Positions 1-9,047 of a DNA stretch of 64,000 nt are shown in pieces. Both the position numbers and the translations under genes were made by a program. The DNA is from an uncultured Prochlorococcus sp. (lineage in GTDB: Bacteria > Cyanobacteriota > Cyanobacteriia > PCC-6307 > Cyanobiaceae): positions 1 to 64,000 of the forward strand of contig CACAXN010000006.1 of NCBI GenBank assembly GCA_902536455.1, given 5' to 3'. The notes beneath the pieces were generated by a model that saw only the letters and a list, made by a program, of their open reading frames with translations, did no database searches and was not told where the DNA came from. Every line of letters starts with the position of its first letter. Position 1 is the stretch's first letter.

Positions 1-1278
1 TGTAGTATCAGGCTTAAATTCGCTTATCTGATTCTTTCTATTAATTATATTTATTAACTCTTTTTCACCAGCTCTATATTGTTTATCTTTTCTAGTTCCA
101 ATCTCTCTTTGGAGAATAGGATTGATATTCATTTTTACTTCTATATCCGGAATAATTCCAGATTTGTTTATATCAGTGCCGTTCGGAGTTAAATACTTAG
201 CGACTGTAACAGTTAGACCTGAACCATCAACTAATGTTCTCATAGATTGAACTAGACCTTTACCAAACGTTTTCTTCCCAACTAATTTTCCTCTTTTGTT
301 ATCTTTTATTGCACCTGAGACTATTTCACTAGCACTGGCAGAACCCTCATTAACTAGGACAACTAGGGGCTTTTTTGTTAGAGCTAGACCGTTTCCTTTT
401 TTTGTTTCTTTTAAACCATCTTTACTTACTGTACTTACTATTACTCCTTTGTTAATGAAGTGCCTTGAGATATCAATGCTTGATTCTAATAAACCTCCTG
501 GATTACTTCTCAAGTCAAGAACATATCCTGCGACTTTTTTTGTTTCTAAATCCTTAATAGCATCTCTAGTCTCTTTTGATGCATTTGCATTAAATTGTTT
601 AATCCTTACATAGCCAATTAATAAACCGTTTTTGGTTTGATTAACTTTACTCGTTACAGATTTTATTTCAATTTTTTCTCTTGATAAAATCTTAAAAAAG
701 GATTTAGAACCTCTAAGAATTTCGAGCTTTACTTTAGTGCCTCTTTGTCCTCTTATTAATTTCACGGCATCCTCAATATTCATGCCTTCAGTAGAAATAT
801 CATCAATAGATAGTATTTTGTCTTTAGCTTTAATTCCAGCATCAAATGCAGGGGTGCCCTCTATGGGAGAAATAATTATTAAATCATCAGATTCTTTATC
901 TTTAACTATTTGGATACCAACTCCAGTTAATTCACCAGAGGTATCTATTCTCATTTGATTAAATTCCTTAGGTTCTAAAAATCTTGTATAAGAATCATCT
1001 AAGTTAGAAAGCATATCTCTAATCGCATCATATGCTTCATTACTGTCTGAATATGTTTTTGATAAAACTTCTTTTCTTAGATTAATCCAATTAGACTTTT
1101 GAAATTTACCGCTTGAATCAAGAAAATCTCTATATACAATTTGCCAAACATGATCAATTACTTCTTTATAACTATTATTTAAAACTGTAGCCTCTGCAAA
1201 ATTATTTAAAAATAAACCAGAAAAGGTTGTCGCAAAAAGAATTATGAATTTTTTTTTAAGCAATTTTCTTATCTTCAA
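1..1278 (-). CDS. ctpA: Carboxyl-terminal processing protease (S41, CtpA-like), nearly complete
   Basis: Serine protease of the tail-specific/C-terminal processing family. In cyanobacteria CtpA matures the D1 protein of photosystem II on the lumenal side. Read on the minus strand it has an N-terminal signal peptide (basic start, hydrophobic core, cut after AEA near residue 29), a PDZ domain around residues 100-190, and the S41 core with GSASASEI (nucleophile Ser) and KKTFGKG (general-base Lys), the family's Ser-Lys dyad. The 3' end runs off the window; about 426 codons are visible, so probably only a few C-terminal residues are missing. No ATG lies near the start. A TTG at 1278 gives a better basic n-region (MKIRKLLKKK) than the TTG at 1263, and an in-frame stop lies just upstream of 1278. 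Its exact substrate (D1 versus other proteins; cyanobacteria carry several paralogues) is not fixed by sequence. Confidence 0.9.
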   Translation of the reverse strand, partial: MKIRKLLKKKFIILFATTFSGLFLNNFAEATVLNNSYKEVIDHVWQIVYRDFLDSSGKFQKSNWINLRKEVLSKTYSDSNEAYDAIRDMLSNLDDSYTRFLEPKEFNQMRIDTSGELTGVGIQIVKDKESDDLIIISPIEGTPAFDAGIKAKDKILSIDDISTEGMNIEDAVKLIRGQRGTKVKLEILRGSKSFFKILSREKIEIKSVTSKVNQTKNGLLIGYVRIKQFNANASKETRDAIKDLETKKVAGYVLDLRSNPGGLLESSIDISRHFINKGVIVSTVSKDGLKETKKGNGLALTKKPLVVLVNEGSASASEIVSGAIKDNKRGKLVGKKTFGKGLVQSMRTLVDGSGLTVTVAKYLTPNGTDINKSGIIPDIEVKMNINPILQREIGTRKDKQYRAGEKELINIINRKNQISEFKPDTT

Positions 1279-1340
1279 AGAATTCGATATTTCTAATTAT
1301 AAAAAGATTTTTTTTATAATTTCAAAAATTTGACAAATCC

Positions 1341-2558
1341 TTAAGGATCAATCCACTTCCCATCATCCTTAATAAGTTGGATTAAAGCATTTACCCCCTC
1401 ATCTTCAGGTACTCTTTTTATCTCTTCTTTCCTTCTATATAAGGCAATAGTTCCTTTACCTTTGCCAACATAACCATAATCAGCGTCTGCCATTTCTCCT
1501 GGCCCATTAACAATACATCCCATTATTGCTATATCTAGACCCGTCAAATGTGAAGTGGCGTTCCTAACTTTGTCTACAACTTCTTCTAGATTAAAAAGTG
1601 TTCTCCCACAACTAGGGCAACTGATGTATTCAACCATTGTTTTTCTTAATCCTAAAGATTGCAAAATTGAATAGCAAACTGGTATTTCCTTTTCTGGGGC
1701 TTCTGTTAAAGAAACCCTGATGGTATCCCCTAATCCCTCTGCTAAAAGCGTTCCAATTCCAGCAGTACTTTTAATCCTTCCATAATCACCATCTCCAGCT
1801 TCAGTCACTCCTAGATGTAAGGGATAGTTATATCCTTCAGAGTCAAGCCTATCTGCGATCATTCTGTAAGCTGCCATCATGACAGGGGCCCTGGAAGCTT
1901 TCATAGAAATAATTATGTTATGAAAATCAAGCTCATCACAAATTTTGACGAACTCCATCGCAGATTCTGTCATTCCCAATGGAGTATCTCCATAAGTAAA
2001 AAGCATCCTCTCAGATAGAGACCCATGGTTAACTCCAATCCTGAGAGCTTTGTTTTCAGACTTTAAAACTTCAACTAAAGGGGTAAATCTTTTAAGTATT
2101 GTTTGTTTAATAGTTTCAAATTCCTCATCTGTATATTCAGTTCTTGTAGGGTCTGATTTTTCAAACACAAACAATCCGGGATTAATTCTTACTTTGTCAA
2201 CATGTTTTGCAACCTCCATTGCAATTTTCATACCATTATGGTGAACATCAGCTACCAAGGGGGTTTTGATATTATTCTCTAATAATTTTGCTTTAATATC
2301 TCCTACTGCTTTTGCGTGCGCTAAGGAAGGGACAGTTAACCTTACTATTTCACAACCTACATCATGAAGTCTTTTGATAGCTAAGTAAGCATTTTCGACA
2401 TCCATAGTATCTTCATTTATCATCGATTGAACTCTTACTGGATAATCACTACCAATAGCTACATCACCAACCATTACAGTTCTAGTTATCCTTCTCTCAA
2501 TATAAGTTGAATATCTTTTGGAGAGACTATTAACCTCTTTTGATTTAGTTAATGACAT
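1341..2558 (-). CDS. ispG: 4-hydroxy-3-methylbut-2-enyl diphosphate synthase
   Basis: IspG/GcpE, the penultimate step of the MEP isoprenoid pathway, turning MEcPP into HMBPP with a 4Fe-4S cluster; in phototrophs electrons normally come from ferredoxin. The 405-residue protein has the TIM-barrel-like N-terminal half (SMINEDTMD near residue 45, VADVHHNG near 102) and the C-terminal cluster motifs SCPSCGR (C314, C317) and [10 protein letters not shown] (C348, with E355 as the family's conserved Glu), giving the expected three Cys and one Glu. Length is normal for the cyanobacterial form. It lies 62 bases upstream of ctpA on the same strand and 34 bases downstream of the glycosylase gene, so the three may share transcription. 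The products feed the chlorophyll phytol tail, carotenoids and plastoquinone. Confidence 0.97.
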   Translation of the reverse strand: MSLTKSKEVNSLSKRYSTYIERRITRTVMVGDVAIGSDYPVRVQSMINEDTMDVENAYLAIKRLHDVGCEIVRLTVPSLAHAKAVGDIKAKLLENNIKTPLVADVHHNGMKIAMEVAKHVDKVRINPGLFVFEKSDPTRTEYTDEEFETIKQTILKRFTPLVEVLKSENKALRIGVNHGSLSERMLFTYGDTPLGMTESAMEFVKICDELDFHNIIISMKASRAPVMMAAYRMIADRLDSEGYNYPLHLGVTEAGDGDYGRIKSTAGIGTLLAEGLGDTIRVSLTEAPEKEIPVCYSILQSLGLRKTMVEYISCPSCGRTLFNLEEVVDKVRNATSHLTGLDIAIMGCIVNGPGEMADADYGYVGKGKGTIALYRRKEEIKRVPEDEGVNALIQLIKDDGKWIDP

Positions 2559-2592
2559 TAAAATTCTTGATATTCAAAAAGGATTCACTAAA

Positions 2593-3096
2593 TTATACGG
2601 CATATAGTTTACCACTTACATTCTCTAGGTCTTTCAAAGTTAAATGGAAGGGTTTATTGATTTCCTTTGAAGGAAATCTCAACAAATAAGATGGATGAAA
2701 AATTACCATAATTTCTCTACCATCTTTTTTAATCCATTGACCCCTTAAATTACTTATAGGATCTTTAACTTCTAAAATAGCTCTCATAGCAGTTGAACCA
2801 GTAAGTAATATAAATTTTGGATCAACTAGCTTTATTTGCTGTAATAACCAAGGTTTATGAATATTAATTTCTCTAGCAGTGGGTTTTCTATTATTTGGTG
2901 GACGACATTTAATTACATTGCAAAAATAAACATCCTCCTTATAGTCAATCCCTGCTTTTATTAATAATTCGTTTAATAACTTACCGGATTTACCTACATA
3001 TGGTTTTCCTTCAAAGTCTTCCTGTGCTCCAGGTGCCTCACCAACTATTAACAAATCTGCGAATACACTTCCTCTACCAATAACTAACCTTTTCAC
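2593..3096 (-). CDS. Type-4-like uracil-DNA glycosylase lacking most Fe-S ligands
   Basis: Uracil-DNA glycosylase superfamily, family 4 by motifs: GEAPGAQEDFEGKPYVG (residues 19-35, uracil pocket and water activation), NVIKCRPPNNRKPT (60-73) and HPSYLLR (134-140, the intercalation-loop region). It would remove uracil from DNA in base-excision repair. At 167 residues it is about 30 shorter than usual. Family-4 enzymes carry four Cys ligands to a 4Fe-4S cluster; here the N-terminal C-x2-C is absent, the third is kept as C64, and the fourth (before the conserved WL) is replaced, with His80 at or next to that place. The start is a GTG; an in-frame TGA lies 39 bases upstream and there is no Cys codon in the stretch between, so the missing N-terminus is not a start-site error. 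The cluster was probably lost while the fold was kept. Confidence 0.85.
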   Translation of the reverse strand: MKRLVIGRGSVFADLLIVGEAPGAQEDFEGKPYVGKSGKLLNELLIKAGIDYKEDVYFCNVIKCRPPNNRKPTAREINIHKPWLLQQIKLVDPKFILLTGSTAMRAILEVKDPISNLRGQWIKKDGREIMVIFHPSYLLRFPSKEINKPFHLTLKDLENVSGKLYAV

Positions 3097-3257
3097 CGAA
3101 AATAAAACTTTATATACTTTTATCTTAAGAACTCAAAAAATGAAAATAAAATAGATTAAGAAAATAAACGAAATTAAACCATTATGTGATACTTTTATTT
3201 ATTGTTAATTTATGCATTTGCCATTATTAAAAGTCATATTCGAAAAGCTATAAGTCA

Positions 3258-4436
3258 ATGAGTCAAGTTAATTTATCTGAACGGGCACTCTCAATTGAGC
3301 CTTCTCTTACATTGCAGATAAGTGCTAAAGCAAATCAATTATCTGCTGAAGGAGTAGATATTTGCAATTTAAGTGCAGGAGAACCTGATTTTGATGCCCC
3401 AAGAGAAGTTATAGAGGCTACAAGTAAAGCTATATTTGATGGATTTACAAAGTACGGTCCCGCAGCGGGAAATTTAGATCTCCGAAAAGCAATTGCTAAT
3501 AAACTTCAAATTCAAAACAATTTAAATATTGAATTTGAAAATGTAATGGTCACAAATGGAGCCAAGCAAGCAATATATAATCTTTTCCAAGTTTTGTTAA
3601 ATACTGGAGACGAAGTTATTATCCCTTCTCCATACTGGCTAAGTTATCCCCAGATGGTTAGATTGGCTGGTGGGAAGCCAATCTTTACAAATTCTTCTGC
3701 TGAAGATGGATTTAAAATAAATATAAAAGATTTGAAATCTAAAATATCTTCAAAAACTAAATTTATAATTATCAATTCTCCCAATAACCCTACTGGAAGA
3801 GTTATGTCAAAGGAAGAATTATTGCAAATAGCTGATTTAGCCAGAGAAAATCCAAATATTAATATTCTTTCTGATGAGATTTACGAACTAATCCTTAAAA
3901 AAGGATTAATACACTATAGTTTATCTTCATTAGCAAATGACTTAAAAGATAGGATTTTTATAATAAATGGCTTTGCAAAAGGATGGGCTATGACTGGCTG
4001 GAGGATAGGTTATTTAGTAGGTCCCAAAGATGTAATCAAAGCATCCTCAGCATTACAAAGTCAAAGTACTAGTAATGTTTGCTCTTTTGTTCAAAAAGGG
4101 GCTTTGGAGGCTTTAAAAATTAATAATGAATTTTTTTCAATGATAAATAGCCATTATGATCAAAGAAGAAGTCTTCTCTATGAGGGCCTTAAGAATATAA
4201 ATGGAATTTTTATTGAAGAACCTAATGGAGCATTTTACGCATTTCCAAGATTACCTAACTCCTCAATTACTTCTTTTGATTTCTGCGATAAAGCTCTTCA
4301 AGATTATGGATTAGTTGTCATACCTGGAAAAGCTTTTGGGGATGATCAATGCATCAGGATATCTTGTGCGGCTTCAGAGATTAAAATAAAAGATGGACTA
4401 GAAAGAATCGCAAAAGCAATTTCTGAATATTACTAA
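3258..4436 (+). CDS. aspC: Aspartate aminotransferase family, class I PLP enzyme
   Basis: Fold-type I aminotransferase of subgroup I-gamma, most likely making aspartate from oxaloacetate and glutamate, possibly also serving prephenate. In the 392-residue protein the PLP Lys is K241 within NGFAKGWAMTGWRIGY, with SPNNPTGR at 174-181, the ring-nitrogen Asp D206 in SDEIYE, and the C-terminal carboxylate-binding Arg in IRISCAAS. The residue before the PLP Lys is Ala where Ser is common. It starts on ATG after a 160-base gap and is followed after 13 bases by phnD, so read-through into the transporter operon is possible. The family assignment is sure; substrate range is inferred. Confidence 0.92.
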   Translation: MSQVNLSERALSIEPSLTLQISAKANQLSAEGVDICNLSAGEPDFDAPREVIEATSKAIFDGFTKYGPAAGNLDLRKAIANKLQIQNNLNIEFENVMVTNGAKQAIYNLFQVLLNTGDEVIIPSPYWLSYPQMVRLAGGKPIFTNSSAEDGFKINIKDLKSKISSKTKFIIINSPNNPTGRVMSKEELLQIADLARENPNINILSDEIYELILKKGLIHYSLSSLANDLKDRIFIINGFAKGWAMTGWRIGYLVGPKDVIKASSALQSQSTSNVCSFVQKGALEALKINNEFFSMINSHYDQRRSLLYEGLKNINGIFIEEPNGAFYAFPRLPNSSITSFDFCDKALQDYGLVVIPGKAFGDDQCIRISCAASEIKIKDGLERIAKAISEYY

Positions 4437-4449
4437 TTTAAAATCAAAC

Positions 4450-5343
4450 ATGTTAAAATTAATAAATTTTTTACTAAGTTCATCTCTATTATTTTCTATT
4501 TTTTCATCACCTGTATTTTCAAATCCCAAAGTTTTAAAAGTTGGAGCAATACCTGATCAAAACCAAGATATTTTAAACAAAAGATTTAATTTATTTTCAG
4601 AAGAATTATCAAAGCAGTTATTTGTAGAGGTTAAATACACTCCTGTTATTAATTATGTTGCATCAGTAACTGGATTTAGGACTAAAGATTTAGATTTAGT
4701 TTGGTTTGGCGGTTTATCAGGAGTTCAAGCAAGATTACAAACTCCTAATTCAATTGTAATAGCTCAAAGAGATATCGATAAGGAATTTAAAAGTGTTTTT
4801 ATAGTAAACAAAAATTCAGAACTTAAATCAATTTCAAACATTAAAGGACTTAAAAAACTAAAGAATTTAAGATTTACTTTTGGCTCTGAAAACTCAACTT
4901 CTGGAAGATTGATGCCAGAATATTTCTTAAATCAAGCAGGGGTAGAAATTAAACACTTCAAAGGAAAAAAAGCAGGTTTTAGTGGGAGTCATGATGCCAC
5001 TATAGCTTTAGTTAATAGTGGGGCATTTGATGCTGGAGCTTTAAATAAACAAGTTTGGGAAAACAATCTTAAAAATAATCCCAAAAGAACAAGTAATTTA
5101 GAATTATTCTGGATCACCCCAGAATATGTTGACTATCATTGGGTAGCTCAAGGGAATCTTGATAATAGATTCGGGGAAGGGTTTACAAAACAACTAAAAT
5201 CAGTAATTCTAAATTTAGATATAAAGCAAAAATCACATAAACAGATATTAGATATGTTCAATGCAAAAAGGTTTATTCATGCAGAAGCAAAACAATATAA
5301 AAATATAGAGGACATCGGAAGGAAATTAAATAAAATTAGATGA
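4450..5343 (+). CDS. phnD: Phosphite/phosphonate ABC transporter, periplasmic binding protein
   Basis: Solute-binding protein of the PhnD/PtxB family. A signal peptide covers residues 1 to about 24 (hydrophobic core, cut after VFS). The mature part begins with VLKVGAIPDQNQD and carries the family's WFGGLSGVQAR segment (about 80-90) and a ligand-loop SENSTSGRLMPEYF (about 150-163), typical of oxyanion-binding PhnD proteins. Prochlorococcus PhnD1 proteins are known to bind phosphite and methylphosphonate, so these are the likely ligands. It is first of a three-gene unit, sharing an ATGA overlap with phnC. No phosphite dehydrogenase or C-P lyase gene lies in the window, so how the substrate would be used is not shown here. 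Confidence 0.9.
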   Translation: MLKLINFLLSSSLLFSIFSSPVFSNPKVLKVGAIPDQNQDILNKRFNLFSEELSKQLFVEVKYTPVINYVASVTGFRTKDLDLVWFGGLSGVQARLQTPNSIVIAQRDIDKEFKSVFIVNKNSELKSISNIKGLKKLKNLRFTFGSENSTSGRLMPEYFLNQAGVEIKHFKGKKAGFSGSHDATIALVNSGAFDAGALNKQVWENNLKNNPKRTSNLELFWITPEYVDYHWVAQGNLDNRFGEGFTKQLKSVILNLDIKQKSHKQILDMFNAKRFIHAEAKQYKNIEDIGRKLNKIR

Positions 5344-6080
5344 ATAATACTCTCTTAGAATTAAAAAATATTTCTTATAAATACAAAAATAACCTGATTC
5401 TAAATAAAGTAAATTTAAAAATAAATTCAGGGGAGAAAATTGCACTTTTAGGTAAAAGCGGTTCAGGAAAAACTACTCTTTTATCAGTGCTTAATGGCAC
5501 TATCAAGCCAACTCAGGGTGAGGTTAAATTATTCAATAAAAGTTTCGATGAATTAGATAGAAAGCAGAAACGAAAGATAACAACTATTTGGCAGGATTTA
5601 AGATTAATAGATGATCTCTCAGCAGAACAAAATGTTAATTGTGGACTACTAGCGGAAAACAATTTTTATTTCGCTTTTAAAAATTTGCTTAATATAAGTT
5701 CTTTTAAGAAGGCACATAAATATATGCAATTATGTAGACTTCATAATTCTATTTACGACAAAAATATCAGAAACCTATCTGGGGGGCAAAAACAAAGGGT
5801 AGCTATAGCTAGGTCATTAATTCAAGGGTCAGATATATTACTTGCAGATGAGCCTTTTAATAATTTAGATCCAAAATTGATAACAACAATTAAAAAACTG
5901 CTGCTAGAAAATGTAGATAGAAATAATACAAAAAAATCTCCAAAGACAACATTAGTTGCATTACATAGATTGGATTTGCTGAACGATTTCGATAAAGTTA
6001 TTGGAATAAGGGATGGTAAGATTTTTTTCAATATTAAAAGAAACGACTTAAAGACGCTTCATTTGGACAAAATATATTAA
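5340..6080 (+). CDS. phnC: Phosphite/phosphonate ABC transporter ATPase
   Basis: ABC-type ATP-binding subunit, 246 residues. Walker A GKSGSGKTT (about 38-46), Q-loop in TTIWQDLRLI, signature LSGGQKQR, Walker B DILLADEP and the switch His in VALHRLD are all in place, so it should be an active ATPase. The start codon overlaps the phnD stop (ATGA) and the permease gene follows 4 bases later, which ties it to this importer. The long segment between Q-loop and signature (roughly residues 95-135) is typical of PhnC-like ATPases. Confidence 0.92.
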   Translation: MNNTLLELKNISYKYKNNLILNKVNLKINSGEKIALLGKSGSGKTTLLSVLNGTIKPTQGEVKLFNKSFDELDRKQKRKITTIWQDLRLIDDLSAEQNVNCGLLAENNFYFAFKNLLNISSFKKAHKYMQLCRLHNSIYDKNIRNLSGGQKQRVAIARSLIQGSDILLADEPFNNLDPKLITTIKKLLLENVDRNNTKKSPKTTLVALHRLDLLNDFDKVIGIRDGKIFFNIKRNDLKTLHLDKIY

Positions 6081-6084
6081 TTAG

Positions 6085-7587
6085 TTGAATAAATTAAAAT
6101 TAAACTATACCTCATTATCTTTTCTTCCAATTTTGGTTTGCATACCTTTAGGGCATCAATTAATAACCAATATTCATTTTGGAGGATTTAAATTATTCCA
6201 AGAATTCTTAATTTCTGCATTTAATCCCAAGATCGATAATGAAATTATTCTTACCGTGATTAATCGATTAAATGAAACTTTATTCATTGGTTTTTTTAGT
6301 TGGTTAATAAGTATTATTTTTGGGGCAATTTTTGGTACATTATCCTCAAATATTTTTTATAAAATTTTTAATATTCCAAATTTTTTCCAAAGCATAATAA
6401 GGTTTTTTCTAACAATAATTAGATCAATTCATGAAGTGGTTTGGGGAATAATATTAATGCAAATATATGGCATAAATTTTTCAATAGGAATAATAGCTAT
6501 ATGTATTCCTTATACTGCAGTAAATTCAAAAGTTTTTACTGAACAATTAGAAACTATTGACTACAAAAATTTTGAATCTATTAATCAAATAAATGCGCCT
6601 AAATTTTCTTCTTTATTAACATTAATATGGAATCCAATAATAAATACATTTAAAAACTTTGGTTTATATCGATTAGAGTGTTCAATAAGAAGTACGGTGA
6701 TTTTAGGACTTTTTGGGATTGGAGGAATAGGTACTAGTATTTTTTTATCTTTCCAAACTTTAAATTTTAGAGAGTTATGGACTTATTTATGGTCCTTAGC
6801 ACTTTTGATAATTCTTCCTGGATTAATATTCAAAAAAATAAAATTTAAGAATAAAAATAAGATCCTATCTATTTTTTTTATTACAGTTTTTTTTATAACA
6901 ATTTTATTATCTTTTTCATATTTTATTAATTTTATTTTTAATAATAATTTTGAAAATTTTAATTCTTTAATTTATTTATTTAAATCAAGCTCAGATTTAG
7001 GATTATTTGATTTCTTAAAACTTATATTAGAAACAATAATTTTAAGTCTTTTATCAACAGGAATCGCAATAAGTTTGCCTCCATTACTAATAGGAATTTT
7101 TAACAACAGTACTTCTAAAATTTTTATAAAACTTTTTGCATTTTTTTTTCGTTTAATACCTACACCTGTAATACTTCTAACTCTATTAACTTTTAATAAT
7201 CCTTCTTTATCTTTAGCAGCTTTAACATTAGGTCTTCATAACGCTGGCATTACAAGCAAATTACTTTTTACAAATCTAGATAGCCAAGACAAAAGGAATT
7301 ATATTGCAATGAAATCTCTAGGAATCTCAAAAAAGACTAGTTGGCTTTTAGGTTTGTTTTCACAACAAGCAAAAAGTTACTTAGCATATTGCGCTTATAG
7401 ATCTGACATCATTATTAGAGAAACTTCAATTGTTGGGGTTATTGGAAGTATTGGTCTAGGTTGGCAACTGCAAGAATCACTGAGTTCCTTCGCATGGCAA
7501 GAAGTTACAATTGTTTTGACAGCTTATAGCTCCATCGCAATAGTTGGCGAATTAATAAATGGTAAAATCAGAAATAGTTTAACTTGA
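6085..7587 (+). CDS. phnE: Phosphite/phosphonate ABC transporter permease, tandem-domain PhnE
   Basis: Inner-membrane permease of the importer. At 500 residues it is about twice the usual PhnE length and reads as two permease units in one chain: the first has the inner-membrane loop near residues 155-215 (ending in FGIGGIGTSIFLSF), the second near 375-460 (ending in GVIGSIGLGWQLQESL). Both contain the EAA-type coupling region that docks on the ATPase. Many hydrophobic segments support an integral-membrane protein. A single fused chain would replace a PhnE homodimer. It starts on TTG, 4 bases after phnC; no better start exists nearby. An AT-rich hairpin with a T-run follows the stop. Confidence 0.9.
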   Translation: MNKLKLNYTSLSFLPILVCIPLGHQLITNIHFGGFKLFQEFLISAFNPKIDNEIILTVINRLNETLFIGFFSWLISIIFGAIFGTLSSNIFYKIFNIPNFFQSIIRFFLTIIRSIHEVVWGIILMQIYGINFSIGIIAICIPYTAVNSKVFTEQLETIDYKNFESINQINAPKFSSLLTLIWNPIINTFKNFGLYRLECSIRSTVILGLFGIGGIGTSIFLSFQTLNFRELWTYLWSLALLIILPGLIFKKIKFKNKNKILSIFFITVFFITILLSFSYFINFIFNNNFENFNSLIYLFKSSSDLGLFDFLKLILETIILSLLSTGIAISLPPLLIGIFNNSTSKIFIKLFAFFFRLIPTPVILLTLLTFNNPSLSLAALTLGLHNAGITSKLLFTNLDSQDKRNYIAMKSLGISKKTSWLLGLFSQQAKSYLAYCAYRSDIIIRETSIVGVIGSIGLGWQLQESLSSFAWQEVTIVLTAYSSIAIVGELINGKIRNSLT

Positions 7588-7627
7588 TTTGTAAGAATAA
7601 TTTGTTGAATCAAGTAATTATTTTTTT
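7582..7627 (+). terminator. Candidate intrinsic terminator after phnE
   Basis: An 8-bp perfect inverted repeat ACTTGATT/AATCAAGT (7582-7589 and 7608-7615) overlaps the phnE stop and is followed by AATTATTTTTTT. It fits a Rho-independent stop for the phn operon, though the stem is weak and AT-rich. Confidence 0.45.
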
Positions 7628-7636
7628 CCGATTATA

Positions 7637-8281
7637 GTGATTAGTTTACCTAAACAGCTAGTTGTAATTGGAGATAGCTCAGTTTATGGATGGGGAGATA
7701 ATGAAGGTGGCGGATGGTGTGAGAGGCTTAGAAAAGATTGGTGCAATAACCAAAATGGGCCAGTAATTTATCAACTTGGCGTGAGGGGAGATGGTATAGA
7801 AAAAGTTTCATCTAGATGGGAAAAAGAATGGTCATCTAGAGGAGAAACGAGAAGAAATAAACCTAAAGCAATCCTGCTTAATATTGGTCTTAACGACAGT
7901 GCAGCAATTGGTCAGAAAAACGGAAGACATCAATTAGATATAGATGGATTTGAATATGGATTAGAGAGACTAATTCATGAAATGAACTCTCAAACAAATG
8001 TCTTTGTTATTGGTCTAACACCTGTTGACGAAAGCAAGATGCCGTTCGCAGGATGTCTATGGTACTCAAATGATTTTTGTAATTCTTATGAAAGGAGAAT
8101 GGAGGAAGTATGCCTCAATCAGAATGTCCCATTTCTTCCTACTTTTAGAGAAATGTACTCTGATAAAAGGAGTAAAAATTGGATTACGCATGATGGAATT
8201 CATCTAAATTCCGAAGGTCATTTCTGGCTTTTCCAAAGACTGAAGAGCTGGCAGATCCTTACAAAATGGAAGGAATCCTAG
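7637..8281 (+). CDS. SGNH/GDSL-family hydrolase
   Basis: Esterase/acylhydrolase of the SGNH fold, 214 residues with no signal peptide, so probably cytoplasmic. Block I is VVIGDSSVYGWG near residues 10-21 (nucleophile Ser in GDS), block III is NIGLNDSA near 84 (Asn), and block V is HDGIHLNSEGH near 183-193 (catalytic Asp and His). The likely reaction is hydrolysis of an ester bond in a lipid or acylated small molecule; the substrate is unknown. It starts on GTG at 7637, behind the candidate phnE terminator, so it may be transcribed on its own. The next gene faces it tail to tail. Confidence 0.85.
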   Translation: MISLPKQLVVIGDSSVYGWGDNEGGGWCERLRKDWCNNQNGPVIYQLGVRGDGIEKVSSRWEKEWSSRGETRRNKPKAILLNIGLNDSAAIGQKNGRHQLDIDGFEYGLERLIHEMNSQTNVFVIGLTPVDESKMPFAGCLWYSNDFCNSYERRMEEVCLNQNVPFLPTFREMYSDKRSKNWITHDGIHLNSEGHFWLFQRLKSWQILTKWKES

Positions 8282-8297
8282 GTCTTTCCAAATATTT

Positions 8298-9041
8298 TTA
8301 ATTGAAAAAATATGAATATAAAATAAGAGCAAAGATAGCAAAAACAGAAGCAATACTTGTCTGAATTGCATTTACCAATTCATTACTTAATTTATGTTTG
8401 TTTTGAAATTTAGCACCAATAATACTTTCAAAAAGTGTTGCCAAGAATCCAGAAACTATAACGACTATAAAATGATATTTTGTAGAAATAATAGATAAAT
8501 GAAGCATTATAAAAGCCATAAATATTGATCCCAGAAAACTAGCTAATGTTCCTTCAATACTTATTCCTCCTTCAGTTCCTCTCTCAACCTTTTTAAGTGA
8601 AGTAATTAAATATGTATCTTTACCAAATCTTTTTCCAATTTCACTGCCAAATGTATCTGCCAACTTTGCAGCAAAACTTGCAGCAAAACCTACTTTAAAC
8701 ATCACTACGTTGGCAGCATTAAATTTGGTCATAATGGCAAGAAATAATCCTGTAGCTGCAGAGCCCCATACATTCTCAGGGCCTCTTCTCCCACCTCTTT
8801 TTTCAGCTATTCCTCGTTCTTTTTTAAATTTAAAACCTATTTTGGTAACGAGAGATCCAAATAATAAATAAATTACAACTGACATCCATCCCTGCCAAGA
8901 CAAACATCCCCACAAAATTGTGCCTAAAATCCCTGCACTTATCCAACCACTTTTTGTCATCAAAGGGATCTTACAAAATATAAAAATCAAAATAAAGTTA
9001 ATGCAAAAACCTATAAAAAATTGATTTCCAATTAAATCCAT
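8298..9041 (-). CDS. DUF92 membrane protein (phytyl-phosphate kinase-like, VTE6 family)
   Basis: Integral membrane protein of 247 residues with about six hydrophobic segments, the DUF92/TIGR00297 family. Its plant member VTE6 is a phytyl-phosphate kinase that recycles phytol from chlorophyll into phytyl diphosphate for tocopherol, and cyanobacterial members are taken as orthologues. Family hallmarks seen here are GGRRGPENVWGSAATG (about 82-97), AAKLADTFGSEIGK (about 123-136) and the VERGTEGGISIEGT segment (about 151-164). It is last in a minus-strand operon with rsmE 6 bases upstream. The membership is clear; the precise substrate in this organism is inferred. Confidence 0.82.
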   Translation of the reverse strand: MDLIGNQFFIGFCINFILIFIFCKIPLMTKSGWISAGILGTILWGCLSWQGWMSVVIYLLFGSLVTKIGFKFKKERGIAEKRGGRRGPENVWGSAATGLFLAIMTKFNAANVVMFKVGFAASFAAKLADTFGSEIGKRFGKDTYLITSLKKVERGTEGGISIEGTLASFLGSIFMAFIMLHLSIISTKYHFIVVIVSGFLATLFESIIGAKFQNKHKLSNELVNAIQTSIASVFAIFALILYSYFFN

Positions 9042-9047
9042 ATTTAT

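Noticed and set aside
296-613. Plus-strand reading frame of 105 codons
   Set aside because: It lies wholly antisense to the ctpA catalytic region, which has clear motifs on the minus strand.
4450-7587. Complete phosphonate breakdown operon
   Set aside because: Only the transporter is here; no C-P lyase or phosphite dehydrogenase gene was found in the window.
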